Shown piece by piece: positions 32,085 through 44,007 of a DNA stretch of 64,000 nucleotides (within the stretch, counting starts at the first letter, position 1; each line of letters opens with the position of its first letter). The stretch spans positions 10,010,041-10,074,040 of the forward strand of contig CM026562.1 of NCBI GenBank assembly GCA_015143295.1, given 5' to 3'. The translations under genes were made by a program, and so were the position numbers. A model generated the notes under the pieces. The model did no database searches. It had not been told where the DNA came from and saw only the letters and a program-made list of their open reading frames with translations. Source of the stretch: Tetracentron sinense (lineage: Eukaryota > Streptophyta > Magnoliopsida > Trochodendrales > Trochodendraceae).

Positions 32085-33575
32085 TAATTGTTACACATTT
32101 ATGCACCTCAAACTAAACTTGTTAGTTCCTTAGAGTTCTATTTTAAACTGTTTTACGGTACTTGGTTGTTTTTATCCTTTTCAAGTTCATGCGAGGAAAA
32201 GAAAATAAAATTGAAGATTAGAGACTTCAAAGACTCATAAGAATCTCATAAAGGATAAGATCAATAACGAAGAATAAAAGAGATCAAAATCACGGAAATC
32301 TACCTTGATGGATTGATTGGCCAAAACCACCTCTCTATTAATAGAAGGGTATTTTGGTCATTTATCTTCATCCAAAATTTATGAAACATTTTGGATAGAT
32401 TCTAGATGATCTAAAGTAGTTATGGTTTAAATTTCAAATCAATCTGATAAGAATTGAGCTCTCTAGAATTATTCAAAGTTCAGTGGCAAAGTTGTAAATA
32501 GGATGAATGGTATTGCATGAATCATGTTTCGTGAATAGTATTTTTAACACTTCTAAACACTTTCCAACTCGATTATTGCCTACTTAAGTGAAGGTTTTAT
32601 CCCCATTCAACCCTAAGAGAGTTTAGAGAGAGAAAATAAGAGTTTGACCTCAATTAGAACTCTTAATGTAACAAGGACTCTATCTTTCTCTCTTTCTCTA
32701 TAAATACGAGAACCCTTAGCCATAATCATTATATAGAGATTTTGAGATTTAAAGAAAAGAAGTTCTGGAGATCAAGGAAGCCAAAATGATGAGTTCTTCA
32801 TTTTTTTCTATGAAGACAGTGTGCTCCTCCCTCGCAATGAACTAACTTTCCATTCTAGGGTTTCAATGAAACTCTAGCCAAGTAACTGTGTCATTCATTG
32901 TTTTTATTTAGATTTCTTATTTGTATGACATTGATTGCATAATGAGAGGGTTGTTTTAACAACCGGATTTATTGGATTTAAATTTGATTTTAATAGAATT
33001 TGTATCATTGTCTTAGGTGTTAAGAAATTGAAATTGAACCCACTTGTATTAATTTTCGTTAGAATTTCAATATAAGTTTTATGCAATGATTTTAATAGTT
33101 CAAGAGAATAAATCTAAAGATATTTTATGCTAAGGGAAGACGAGTGATCATACTACCCTAGTTTAATGTATATCACTCGTGTCAACCGAAGATACGATAT
33201 GCATAAGATTTAATCTCTTGCATCTTTCTTGATCAGTTGAGAGGGGACGTGTTGTCAATCTCACTGTAATGTTTGCAAATTGAGAAATTTGAATAAAATC
33301 AAAGTAAGATTAGTGATGAAGCAATTGGTGGATTCAAACACCCTAGATTTTCTCAACCGATATATAACCAAAAGATCTTACTAATTAGGTTAAATAAAAT
33401 TTGATAGTTTAATTAGGTTAAATTCAATAAAATCAATTAATCTTGTTGCTCATTAGTTTAAAATTAATTTTTACAAAAGGCCACGAAACTAGCGCAGTCC
33501 TCAGAAGTTTGACACCCTTACTACTACTATTCTACGGAATTATTACTATAAGGAAAAATTAAATTGTGTAACGAC
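32085..33575 (+). mobile_element. Probable LTR of a degenerate Athila-like / large non-coding retroelement
   Basis: Begins near TGATCAGTGCTAATTGTTAC and ends near GTGTAACGACCAA, just before a sequence close to the common plant gypsy primer site (33579-33600: TTTTTGGCCCC, then TTGCCGGGGA). A TATA-like box TATAAATACGAG is at about 32700. Only this LTR is recognised, so the boundaries are tentative. Confidence 0.5.
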
Positions 33576-35063
33576 CAATTTTTGGCCCCATTGCCGGGGA
33601 TTGCTGGAACAGGCTAGGTGTTAATTTAATAGATTAACTTTAAATAAATCATATAAAAAATATAAAAATATTATTTTATTTTAGTTTATTTGAAATACTT
33701 GTGTTTTTTAGTTACCAAATTGCCCAAACTGTAGATCTACAAAAGCTTACTCCAATTCTGGAAAGCAGGAGAGTATTGTAAGTATCTATTTTCTTTAAGT
33801 AGATATTGTAAATTGGTGTCTGTCAGACATAAGAAATTCATCTTCTCCGATCTAGATGGGCGTGTGCTCAAGGCCAAGGCCCAACACATTCCGCCTTACT
33901 TGATCCCATCTACCTAGACGGTTCATTATTTTGAGGTCGTTTGGCTGAAGTCGATAAACTTAGCGCTTGTAGAAAGGCAACCCAATCTCTTAAGTCTAGT
34001 ATAAGATCTTTCTTTATTTCTTTCATTAATTCAAGTTTGGGGTGGTAATTCACCACCCTATTCTTAAAAAATAAAACTTGTCAAAACTACGTTTTTGGTG
34101 ATTGATTGCACCTAGGGGAGATCAATCGTCGGGAAAAAACAAAGAGTGATCGATCGCCAATGGGGGAGATCATTTGCCTAACTCGAAAAAAAAAATTAAA
34201 ATATCTCACTTTTGTTCTTGCTTGATGGTTTCTATATATAACTAAGATATATTGATTGATTTAGCATCTATTTTTTGTGTGGGTATTTCTTGTATTTTAC
34301 TAACCCTGCTAGGTGTTGTTTGGAAGAAGTTTGGGGTGATTTCTATACCTTCGATAATCATTGTCATCCCCTTAACCTTTTCACTATAGATTGCATATCA
34401 CCATTCAGGTATTATTGTTCTAATCTCTTCTGTACTTGAATTTAATTTTTACATTGAGGACAATGTAATATTTAAGTTCGGGGTTGGGAAATAATAGTCA
34501 TTATTTTATTTACTATTTTTGGGTGATTGTGCAACCATGCAATAATGTAAGACATTAAATACTGAATTTACTCCAACTAAACTATTTTGAATTTTAAAGA
34601 TTGTTATACATACAGGGGAATACAATTTTTATTGATATGGTTAAATTTGAGAACACATGATCCCAAATAGACATAATTTTTAACCCTTGACTGAACTATT
34701 AAAGCTGAAAAATTTTCAATGAGTCATTAATACACTTTGATATAAGCACGAGCACTCTAACATATTGTCTAGTGGGGTTTGAAAAAAAACTAATTGATTC
34801 ATGCTTTTGTTAACTCACATAAAGTTGGATGACCTAGAAATTGAACACCACCTATGGATAAACTGGAAAAAAAAAATTTGTGATAGAAAAATGGGTTACT
34901 TGACCAGGTTTTGCACTTAGTAACCAAGCCTCTTGCCTTATTAAGCAGAGAGTGTTCGCGTTAAACTGTGTGAGTTTTGGAATTGATAAAATAACCTAGT
35001 GTGACTAGTTTAAGTTCGAAGCTTATTTGACTCGAGTTAATAAGCTCTTAGGGATGTCTTGAC
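33576..35063 (+). mobile_element. Non-coding retroelement-derived sequence
   Basis: After the primer-like site there is no gag or pol. The segments TTCAAGTTTGGGGTGG (about 34033) and GAGGACAATGTAATATTTAA / GTTCGGGGTTGGG (about 34456-34490) resemble 3' polypurine regions of Athila-like elements. A second TATA-like TATATATAAC (about 34234) lies after GATCGATCGCC (about 34149). I see no gene here. Confidence 0.4.
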
Positions 35064-37194
35064 ACCTGGTGCCCTATCTTACAAGGAAGAATGCTAAGTT
35101 TACTTGGAGTGAGAAGTGTGAGGCAAGCTTCATGGAGTTGAAGAAAAGGCTCTCTACAGCCCCTGTTCTCACAGTCCTATCTTAGAGCGACAGTTTTGTA
35201 GTCTACAGTGATGCGTCACTTATCGGCCTAGGATGTGTTCTGATGTAGCATGGGATGGTCATTACCTATGCTTCCCGACAGTTGAAAGACCATGAGAAGA
35301 ACTATCCTACGCACGATCTAGAGCTTGTTATAGTTATCTTTACACTGAAGATTTAGCATCACTACCTTTATGGGGAGCAGTTCAAGATGTTTACACACCA
35401 AAAGAGCTTAAGGTACTTGTTTTCCCAGAAGGAGCTGAATCTAAGGCAGCGTAGATGGTTGGAGTTTCTGAAGGATTATGACTGCACTATCCAATACCAC
35501 TCGGGTAAGGCGAATGTGGTAGCAGAAGCTCTTAGCAGGAAGCCTCTTGGACACTTAGCTTACATGATGGTTCACGAGTGGAAGATGTTTGAGGTAATGG
35601 TGAACCTCGATACTAGCTTCAGCATTCCTACTCTTGGACCAGTCATGGCTAATCTTACGGTCAAGCCTTATATCCTTGTTCCGATTAAGGAGTTGTAGAG
35701 TTTGGATACAGAGTTGCTTGCTTACGAGACAAGTTGGTTAATAGTGGCAGTCAGGAGTTTGCTTTGAATGGTGATGGTGCCATCACATTCAAAGGCAGGT
35801 TGTGTGTTCCCACCGACGTGGTGTTGAGGAATCAGATCTTGGACGAGGCTTATCAGTCCAAGTACACGGTACATCCTGGAGGTACTAAGATGTACCAGAA
35901 TCTCAAGAGGCACTATTGGTGGCGAAACATGAAGAGGGAAGTCACATAGTATGTTTCTAGATGTTTGGTGTACTAGCAGGTGAAGGCAAAGCATTAGAGA
36001 CCATTAGGTCTTTTACAGCCCCTCCCTATTCCGGAATGGAAATGGGAGAATAACTCGATGGACTTCATAGTTGGCTTGCCAAGGACAGCAAGGGACTCCG
36101 ATGCTATCTGGGTAGTAGTTGATCGGTTGACAAAGTCTGCACATTTCCTACCGTATCGGACTACGTACAGCATGAGCCAGCTTGTAGCCTTATACACAAG
36201 GAGGTGATTCGGCTGCACGGGGTACCAGTTACCATTGTTTCTGATTGGGACCCGAGGTTTACTTCTAGGTTCTAAAGGGGCTTTCAGAGTGCTATGGGTT
36301 CTCGGTTAGATTTCAGCATCACCTTTCATCCTCAGACTGATGGGCAGACCAAGAGGGTAAACCAGGTGATTGAGGATATGCTCAGAGCTTGCATGTTAGA
36401 CTTCCAGGGTAGTTGGGAGGATCATTTACCTTTGGTTGAGTTCGCCTACAACAACAGTTATCAGGCGAGCATCCAAATGGCACCTTTCGAGGCCTTGTAT
36501 GGGCGAAGTTGCCGGTCTCCTCTTTACTGGGATGAGGTTGGAGAGAGAAAGGTTTTGGGTCCTGAGTTGATCGAAAATACTGTCGAGATAGTCAGGGTCA
36601 TTCGAGAGAGGTTGAAGACTGCCCAGGATAGGCAGAAGAGCTATGCGGATACTCGCCGCAGAGACTTGGAATTCCAGGTTGGGGATCGGGTCTTTGTGAA
36701 GATTTCTCTGAGCCAAGGAATTATGAGGTTTGGCAAGAGGGGAAAGCTTAGCCCTAGGTATGTGGGACCTTTTGAGGTGATCACATACGTTGGAGAAGTC
36801 GGTTATAGGGTGGCCTTACCTCCTCACATGGCGGTGGTCCATAACGTTTTTCATATTTCCATGTTCGGGAAATATGTGCCGGACCCTTCGCATGTCATTG
36901 ACCTTAATCCTGTGGAGATTAGAGAGGATCTTACGCTAGTGGAGCAACCAGCTCAGATCTTGGATTGTAGAGATCAAGTCTTACGCACCAAGACGATCCC
37001 ACTAGTCCTCGTGAAGTAGTAGCACCATTCTACGGAGGAAGCTACTTGGGAACGCGAGGTTGAAGTAAGGGAGAAACACCCTCACTTGTTTGAGAAGTAT
37101 TTTGTTTGTGTATGTAAAGTTGGTTGTTTTATGTTTTTCTATGTATGTAGGATCGACCTAATTTCGAGGACAAAATTTCTAAAAGGGGGGAGGA
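35064..37194 (+). pseudogene. Element C: 3' half of a Tekay-like chromovirus pol
   Basis: Opens inside the RT/RNase H connection (LTRKNAKFTWSEKCEASF) and RNase H ([15 protein letters not shown]). Then [20 protein letters not shown] with [11 protein letters not shown], an integrase zinc-region remnant ([17 protein letters not shown]), and the integrase core with MDFIVGLPRTARDSDAIW and VDRLTKSAHFLPYRT. A frame break follows around 36195-36290. The frame is then open 36294-37019 (HPQTDGQTKRVNQVI, then FGKRGKLSPRYVGPFEV and HNVFHISMFGKYVPDPSHVI). The polypurine tract is at 37180-37194. The 5' half (LTR, gag, protease, most of RT) is absent. It is closely related to B but in opposite orientation. 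Confidence 0.9.
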
Positions 37195-38793
37195 TGTAGA
37201 ACCCCGGATCTCACTTTCATAGCCTGTGAATAGTGCTATGAATAGTGTGGTGAATAGTGACCATGTAATGTAATTTTCCGAATTTTGAGAGAAAAAGTCC
37301 CGGAAATGATTGGTTGTAGTTTCACTAAGCTTAGGTAATTTTATGGGATTTTACTTGTATGTTTAGAATGTTTTCCCGGACAATGAAAAAGTTTACAACG
37401 AACCAGATTATCGGATTTTGCCTAAAACTGGAAATTCAGATTTTGAGTTATGAGGAATTGGAATTTCTAAGTATTTTTATTGGATTCAAATAGGGGGTAC
37501 TTCCTTATTTTAATTTAAAACTTAAAGTTAATGAAATGAAAGGTTATTTCATTAACTTAAATGTTTTAAAGTAAAATAAGTAGAAGACTAAGTAGAAGAA
37601 GGGGAAAAGAGCAAAGCACATGCCAAAAATAGGGGAAAAACAGGCAAATCCGGTCAACCGATCCTTTCTACTGGTCGACTGATCATGCTGTTTTTACCTA
37701 TGGCCGACCTTCTGAGATATTTTGAAGGATGTATGAGTCTTTGTCTCATTCCCTTTGGCTATAAATAGTCCAATTTCGTGCCTTAGGGTTTCACAAACCA
37801 TAGAGCAACTAAGAAAAGAGAGAAAAAGAGAAGAAAAGAAAGAGGAAGAAGGAAGAGGTGCTTGGGTTTTGGTTTGTGGATGTTCTTAAGTTGATTTCTC
37901 GAGCTAAAAGGTGTTCCTTCTTGCTTCTCAACCGTTCTAAAGCATTTTAAGATCAAAGGGTTGATCTAGAAAGGTAGATACACTCTACTACCTACCTTGT
38001 GCTATTATTTTTAAGACAAAACATTATGTTTAAGGGTGTTCTTGCATTGATTGGATGATGATTGATATATGGTATGTAAGCTATCACTACTATTGATGTT
38101 TTATGAACATGATTCTATGTTTACATGTTTTCTAAGTTCACTATGATATTCACAAGTACTATATGCATCTTATGTTCACAAGTCTAGCATTATGTTCACA
38201 AGTCTCGCATAATTCGATGATTTCTCACAAGAAAGGTATTTCCAAAAGTTCATAAGCAAGGTTTTGTTAAAAAGAATTCTCACAAGTTCACAAGTATTGA
38301 TAAGGCCAAACTATGGGTTGGTAAGTGACAAGGCCAAAGTTTGGGTTGGTATTCTAAATCGTTTCAAAGCTCACAAGGAATCCCACTATACATGGACTCA
38401 GAAGTAGTCATGTCTCACAAGCTCACAAGTTCACAAGAAATCATGCATACTCAGATCTCGCATGCTCACAAGGAATCCCAACTCTCGCAAGAATTCACAA
38501 GAACTCACTAAAAACATGACTATCACATAACCCCACAAGATTTACTTGGTTTTGATTTCACACGAAAATTGTTAAGGAAAGGGGTTGGGGAAACTACTTG
38601 CAAGGATTATATATTCAAAGCTTTTGCATGTTCATGATAATATTCACTATTAGCTAGTAGTTTGTATGTGACTGAGTATTCCATACTTAGTCGAATTATT
38701 GACTTCCACGGGTGTACGTGTTCCTTTCGATGTCTGTGGTATGGAGCCTTGGATAGAAGAAGAATACTATGATACGGAGCCCTCTATGGACCA
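37195..38793 (+). mobile_element. 3' LTR of element C
   Basis: Starts TGTAGAACCCCGGATCTCAC. It includes GGTCAACCGATC / GGTCGACTGATC words (37650-37685), TATA at 37760, the leader TTAGGGTTTCACAAACC, and a long tract of TTCACAAG repeats (38150-38530). It ends where the FAR1-derived unit begins (38794), probably truncated. Confidence 0.75.
37760..37768 (+). promoter_or_regulatory. TATA box of the element C LTR
   Basis: GGCTATAAATAGTCC, about 80-110 bases 3' of the GGTCAACC/GGTCGACT cluster. Confidence 0.65.
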
Positions 38794-39201
38794 TTAGAAC
38801 TTAGATCATAGGATCACTCCCATCGGGAAGTATATCATCTGTGCTCATCCCTATGTTCCTAACAGTGGCCAGAACATCGTGCTTGCACATGATATAAGAA
38901 GCATGCCAATAACGTGATGCCAAACTAAGATGGAACCTCACGTTGTACATCTCATGTGGCATAAGAAGCATCCCATTCATAATGCATCTTTCTCGTCTAT
39001 ATTAATTGAACTATATATTCAGAAAAAAATAGAAAAATGCATGCAGGTTGAAGGTTATTGTAAGGGATAAGATTCGTAAAAAGCAGTAAAAAGAAGGGGT
39101 AAAATAGGAATTTCTCATGCTAACAAATTCTAACAATTTAGCCGACATAAGCCCACTTGGGCTATGTGCTGGCTCTCTTGAGTGTTGTCTGACAGGTGAC
39201 C

Positions 39202-39247
39202 TCATCATGACTACACAAGTCATGATGACTCCAATGCCTATAAATAA
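39202..39247 (+). promoter_or_regulatory. Promoter of the LARD-like LTR: inverted repeat plus TATA
   Basis: TCATCATGACT (39202-39212) and AGTCATGATGA (39218-39228) form a perfect 11-bp inverted repeat around ACACA; CTATAAATAA follows at 39238. The repeat is kept perfectly in the 3' LTR (41814-41840), where the TATA box is mutated (CTATGAATAA). Confidence 0.65.
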
Positions 39248-39589
39248 GCAAGAATCACTAGAGGAAAAGGAGATGGTGCGGAAGGCAAGAGAGGAAATAA
39301 AGAAAGGCAGAAGAAGAACAAGAAGATGGAGATCTGGGATGCTTGAGTCATTCACTCCCCTACCCCAAAGGGCTATGCAGGCGGCCACTCACCTGATTCT
39401 CTCATCTTCCTTTGGTGTTCTCCGGCTACTTGATGCTCTTTATGGCCTCACAATTGATTATGGCCACCGGATTCTCTCAAATGTCATGTCCGCCTGATGC
39501 TCTCCCTAAACGGTCACACTGCCACTTGCACGACCGTGCAATTGATCATCTGATGAGTGCAATCATACTTGAACTTGTGCCTGACGCTG

Positions 39590-40085
39590 TGAATAGTGCC
39601 GAATCCGTTGTCGCATTGTCCGCTGTGAATAGTGTTGAATCCGTTGTCGCGTTGTCCGCTGTGAATAGTGCCGAATCCGTTGTCACGTTCTCCACTGTGA
39701 ATAGTGTCGAATCTGTTGTCACGTTGTTCACTGTGAATAATGCCGAATCCGTTGTCACGTTGTCCGATGTGAATAGTGCCAAATCTGTTATAGCGTTGTC
39801 CGTTGTGAATAGTGCCGAATCCATTGTCGCCGTTGTCGCGTTGTCCGCTGTAAATAGTGACAAATCCGTTGTCACGTTGTCCGCTATGAATAGTGTCGAA
39901 TCCGTTGTTGCGTTGTCCTCTGTGAATAGTGCCAAATCCGTTGTCACGTTGTCCAATGTGAATAGTGCCAAATTCGTTGTCGCGTTGTCCGTTGTGAATA
40001 GTGTCAAATTCGTTGTCATGTTGTCTGATGTGAATAGTGTCGAATCCGTTGTCACGTTGTTTGTTATGAATAGTGTCGAGCTCGT
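39590..40085 (+). repeat. 36-bp tandem array in the 5' LTR (about 13-14 copies)
   Basis: Unit landmarks GTGAATAGTGCCGAATCCGT and TGTCGCGTTGTCCGCT. The period equals 12 codons, so frames on both strands stay open and give repeats such as NSVESVVALSAV; codon-level change is not constrained, so these are not genes. One unit (about 39823-39850) has a partial internal duplication. Confidence 0.95.
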
Positions 40086-40561
40086 TGTGAGCTGCACAAT
40101 GTACTCCTTGTCTGATGCACAACGTATACATTGTCCGAGCTGCCTTGTCTGAGCCCGTTGTCCGAGCTTCATTGTCTGAGCCCGTTGTCCGAGAGCTACG
40201 TTGTCCGAGCTGCGTTGTCTGAGCACGTTGTCCGAGAGCTACGTCCTCTGTGCCTCCAGAGCTACGTCTTGTGTTGCACCCGAGCTATGTCCTATACCTC
40301 TCCACAGCTCATCCTCCAGAGCACAACACCAGTGCCCGTCCTCAAGCGCATATGCTCAATGACCTCACGATAAGTATCTCTACACTATCATGCTCATATG
40401 CTTGTACCATATACTAACTTTATCATCGGAGTCTATTTCAGGGTGCACACCCGCCCCCTCTGACTCATTCACAGGTGGAGTTTCGCTATCTTCTTCCTAC
40501 CAGTGAATCAGAGACCATTACCGCTACTAACGCGTGGCGAGTCCGGGAATTTTCCCCTTCA

Positions 40562-41670
40562 AATTGGCGTCATCTGTGGGAATGAGGCAAAGGAGCATAG
40601 ACAATCGCAAATGACGAGCGTCTTCTACGTCTGAATGGGGCTTTCACTGCATCGCAACAATCAAGAGGTAATTATCGAGTGCATTCTCATTCTCAAGTAC
40701 TTTATCAATTGAACTGTCCAATGCATGCTCTAGTGAATTTTCAATATCAAGTGAATTATCGAAGTGACTTATCAAGTGAAGGATCAAGAGAAACGACCAA
40801 TGTCATATCAAGTAAAAAACATCGTAAATACAATGTTAAATAATGTCTTATCTGATATATCCGAATACGGTGACGGGACACTTGTAGCTTATCAATGACA
40901 TGTCATCCAAGTAAGGTGTCTTACCACACGGTTCAACACATATCTAAGAATGATGCTCACTACAGAACCTCTGTGACTCAGTCAGATGCATTGTCCGTTA
41001 AGCGACCAATTGACTTATCTTCATGCAATGCAATCTGAGCAAGGTGTCATGATGCCCTGTTACGATTCATTCACGTGAGATAGCATTTGTCTATATTTAT
41101 GATGGTTTTTACTACAAACTCATTCATGTGTTTATCAAGTGAATCCCTGTGCTCATGTATCTTCACGTGTTCATGCACCTCCCCGTGCTCGAAGTACCTA
41201 ATGACTTCATTTTTCTTGGTATTGTGATACATGTACATTCTCGTGCTCTCTACACATGCTCTGAGGTACTATGCATGAGAAGCAATTACTCTGACCTAAC
41301 TAGGGGCTGATACAAGCTCATCTTCGCTGGCACAAGCTCTTCCTGGTTGATGAAAGTTCCTCTTTGTTATTCGCAAGCTCGGCCTCGTTGTCAATGAGTC
41401 GCTCTAACTCCTCGACGAGCTCTGCCTCTACAACATCAGTCTTCATGTGAAAGCACAACGTATCAGTGAGAATGAAGCATTTATAACGGAAGAGAGCGGA
41501 AAGCGGAACACAATCAGCGTCTGTGGACCGGGTAGATCCATGTTCCTTTGACGCTCTAAGCAAGTTACTTGTTTGTTTGTGCAGCATATAGGATATCGTC
41601 TTTGAGAATTTTATCCATGAAGTATTCTCGGCACCTCGAACGGAGTCCAAGGCACCGAGAAGGGGCTAAG
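40562..41670 (+). other. Interior of the LARD-like element
   Basis: Contains the primer-site-like sequence at its start and the purine tract at its end. Between them are short degenerate repeats (for example AAGTGA / TATCAAGTG words at 40680-40800). No gag, protease or polymerase motifs in any frame. Confidence 0.8.
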
Positions 41671-43128
41671 TGTAAGGGATAAAATTCGTAAAAAGGAGTA
41701 AAAAGAAGGGGTAAAATAGAAATTTCTCATGCTAACAAATTCTAACAATTTAGCCGACATAAGCCCACTTGGGCTATGTGCTGGCTCTCTTGAGTGTTGT
41801 CTGACAGGTGACCTCATCATGACTACACAAGTCATGATGACTCCAAACGCCTATGAATAAGCAAGAATCACTAGAGGAAAAGGAGATGGTGCGGAAGGCA
41901 AGAGAGGAAATAAAGAAAGGCAGAAGAAGAACAAGGAGATGGAGATCTGGGAAGCTTGAGTCATTTACTCCCTTACCCTGAAGGGCTAAGCAGGCGGCCA
42001 CTCACCTGATTCTCTCATCTTCCTTTGGTGTTCTCCGGCTACTTGATGCTCTTTATGGCCTCATAATCGATTATGGCCACCGGATTCTCTCAAATGCCAT
42101 GTCCGCCAGATGCTCTCCCTAAACGGTCACACTGCCACTTGCACGACCTTGCAATTGATCATCTGATGAGTGCAATTATACTTGAGTTGGTGCCTGACGC
42201 TGTGAATAGTGCCGAATCCGTTGTCGCGTTGTCCGCTGTGAATAGTACCGAATCCGTTGTCCGCTGTGAATAGTGCCGAATCCGTTATCACGTTGTCCGC
42301 TGTGAATAGTGCAGAATCCGTTATCGCGTTGTCCGTTGTGAATAGTGTCGAATCCGTTGTCGCGTTGTCCACTGTGAATAGTGCCGAATCCGTTGTCGCG
42401 TTGTCCGCTGTGAATAGTGCCGAATCCGTTGTCGCGTTGTCCGCTGTGAATAGTGCCAAATCCGTTGTTGAGTTGTCCGCTGTGAATAGTGCCGAATCCG
42501 TTGTCACGTTGTCCGATGTGAATAGTGCCAAATTCGTTGTCGCGTTGTCCGCTGTTAATAGTGCCGAATCTGTTGTCATGTTGTCTGATGTGAATAGTGC
42601 CGAATCCGTTGTCACGTTGTCTGTTATGAATAGTGCCAAGCTCGTTGTCCGTTGTGAGCTGCACAATATACTCGTTGTCTGATGCACAATGTATACGTTG
42701 TCCGAGCTGCATTGTCTGAGCCTGTTGTCCGAGTTGCGTTGTCTGAGCCCATTGTCCGAGAGCTACGTTGTCCGAGCTGCGTTGTCTGAGCACGTTGTCC
42801 GAGAGCTACGTCCTCTGTGCCTCCCGAGCTACATCTTGTGTTGCACCTGAGCTACGTCCTATACCTCTCCATAGCTCATCCTCTAGAGCACAACACCAGT
42901 GCCCGTCCTCAAGCGCATATGCTCAATGACCTCACGATAAGTATCTCTACACTATCATGCTCATATGCTTGTGCCTTGTACTAACTTTATCATCGGAGCC
43001 TATTTCAGGGTACACACCCGCCCCCTCTGACTCATTCACAGGTGGAGTTTCGCTATCTTCTTCCTACCAGTGAATCAGAGACCATTACAGCTATTGACGC
43101 GTGGCGAGTCCAGGAATTTTCTCCTGCA
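41671..43128 (+). repeat. 3' LTR of the LARD-like element
   Basis: 1458 bases, partner of 39059-40561, with the 36-bp array at 42199-42655 (about 12-13 copies). Copies are more uniform here (mostly GTGCCGAATCCGTTGTC) than in the 5' LTR. Confidence 0.93.
42199..42655 (+). repeat. 36-bp tandem array in the 3' LTR
   Basis: Same unit as 39590-40085. A shortened unit occurs near 42240-42270. The array has diverged in copy number and variants from its twin, as expected for replication slippage after insertion. Confidence 0.95.
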
Positions 43129-43221
43129 GTTATGAATCTATAGATGGCTCATTCGATGTCAATATCCTTCTTATAAATGAAAAGGTATGAAAAGGGTAAG
43201 AGGGATTTCGCATCAAAAGTT

Positions 43222-43521
43222 GACAAGGAATTCGGATCTGAAGATGATGCTTTAGAGTTCTACAATGACTATGCTAAAATGGTTGGGTTTAGTATTCGAA
43301 AAAAGAATAAAAAATAAAAATTTTAGAGAATGTGTAATTGTGAATAGAACATTTTGTTGATCTAAGGATGGTTTTCGTTTGAAGGATATGAGATTTGAAA
43401 ATATTAAGAAATCTTGTCCAAAAACAAGAAATAGTTGTAAGGCAAAAATAAGAATTCCACTTCGAGATTTGTGTATATATGTGGTCTATCAATTTGAACC
43501 AAATCATAACCATAATGTAGT
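43222..43521 (+). pseudogene. FAR1-type DNA-binding domain relic, copy 1
   Basis: Read with frame changes: DKEFGSEDDALEFYNDYAKM followed by VGFSIRKK, the FAR1 N-terminal signature, then stops. In another frame there is C-stop-SKDGFRLKDM, KSCPKTRNSCKAKIRI, VVYQFEPNHNHNV. The spaced Cys residues and the terminal H-x-H match the WRKY-GCM1-type zinc finger of FAR1/FRS proteins and related Mutator-like transposases. Several stops are shared with copy 2, so inactivation preceded the duplication. Confidence 0.8.
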
Positions 43522-43738
43522 ACACCTATTATGGTTCTCTTGTTAAGATCATATAGACATTTGACTACTGCGTAGTCTGTAAAAACTGAAATAATAGCAC
43601 CATCAACCATTCAAGTATGGGTTACTTTTGTGTCTTAACAACTTTTACTTGTTGCTTATTTATTTTTCTGAAAAAAATTTATTTATAAATAAATACTTAT
43701 TTTGACCAATAAGTAAATAATTACTTAATAGTAGTGTT

Positions 43739-44007
43739 ACCATTTTTTTTTTCTCATTATTTCTCTTGAATTCAAGCTATCGGCAATCTTTGGATAATAT
43801 TGAGTTAGTTTTTGGATCAAATTGAACCGTCGGTCTCCATGTTTTTCACTTCATTACCAGTAGAGATGTAGTAGACTGAATTTCTTATAATTCCAGCCAA
43901 AAATTTCCCCACGTGAAAACCATTGATTGGAGGATCCTAGCTTCCCTGCTTACCCAATTGTTCTTATATAATTGAAACTTATTTTCAATCATCCATTCAA
44001 CTTCTAA
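43739..44007. other. Intergenic, no gene seen
   Basis: AT-rich sequence with a T-run at its start; no repeat partner or coding frame recognised. Confidence 0.5.

Larger units (their letters stand above)
39059..40561 (+). repeat. 5' LTR of the LARD-like element
   Basis: 1503 bases with promoter (39202-39247), a 36-bp tandem array (39590-40085) and a second, shorter repeat field of GTTGTCCGAG / GTTGTCTGAG words (40128-40250). It is closely similar to the 3' LTR; differences are mostly point changes and array copy number. Confidence 0.93.
39059..43128 (+). mobile_element. Non-autonomous LTR retrotransposon (LARD-like, 4.07 kb), structurally complete
   Basis: LTRs 39059-40561 and 41671-43128 start TGTAAGGGATAA and end CCTTCA / CCTGCA. 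A perfect 5-bp duplication GTTAT flanks the element (39054-39058 and 43129-43133), and the empty site is visible in the paralogous unit near 53743. Primer-site-like TTGGCGTCATCTGTGGGAA follows the 5' LTR (40564-40582), and GAGAAGGGGCTAAG precedes the 3' LTR. The 1.1-kb interior encodes no gag or pol. It must have been mobilised by another element's proteins. Confidence 0.93.
38794..43738 (+). repeat. FAR1-derived duplicated unit, copy 1 (interrupted by the element at 39059-43128)
   Basis: 38794-39058 plus 43134-43738 (about 870 bases) is colinear with 53484-54365, from TTAGAACTTAGATC to AATAGTAGTGTT. Copy 1 is flanked by ACCATT on both sides (38790-38795 and 43739-43744), a possible 6-bp target duplication; copy 2 shows none. 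It contains a FAR1-domain relic. Confidence 0.85.

Noticed and set aside
39412-40152. 246-codon frame of NSVESVVALSAV-type repeats (and opposite-strand frames of 205 and 226 codons)
   Set aside because: Arises from a 36-bp tandem array inside an LTR; frames are open on both strands and the second LTR has the same array, so no protein is implied.
38790-43744. ACCATT as a definite target duplication of the FAR1-derived unit
   Set aside because: Only copy 1 shows it; copy 2 flanks do not match, and six bases adjacent to a T-run could agree by chance. Kept only as a possibility.
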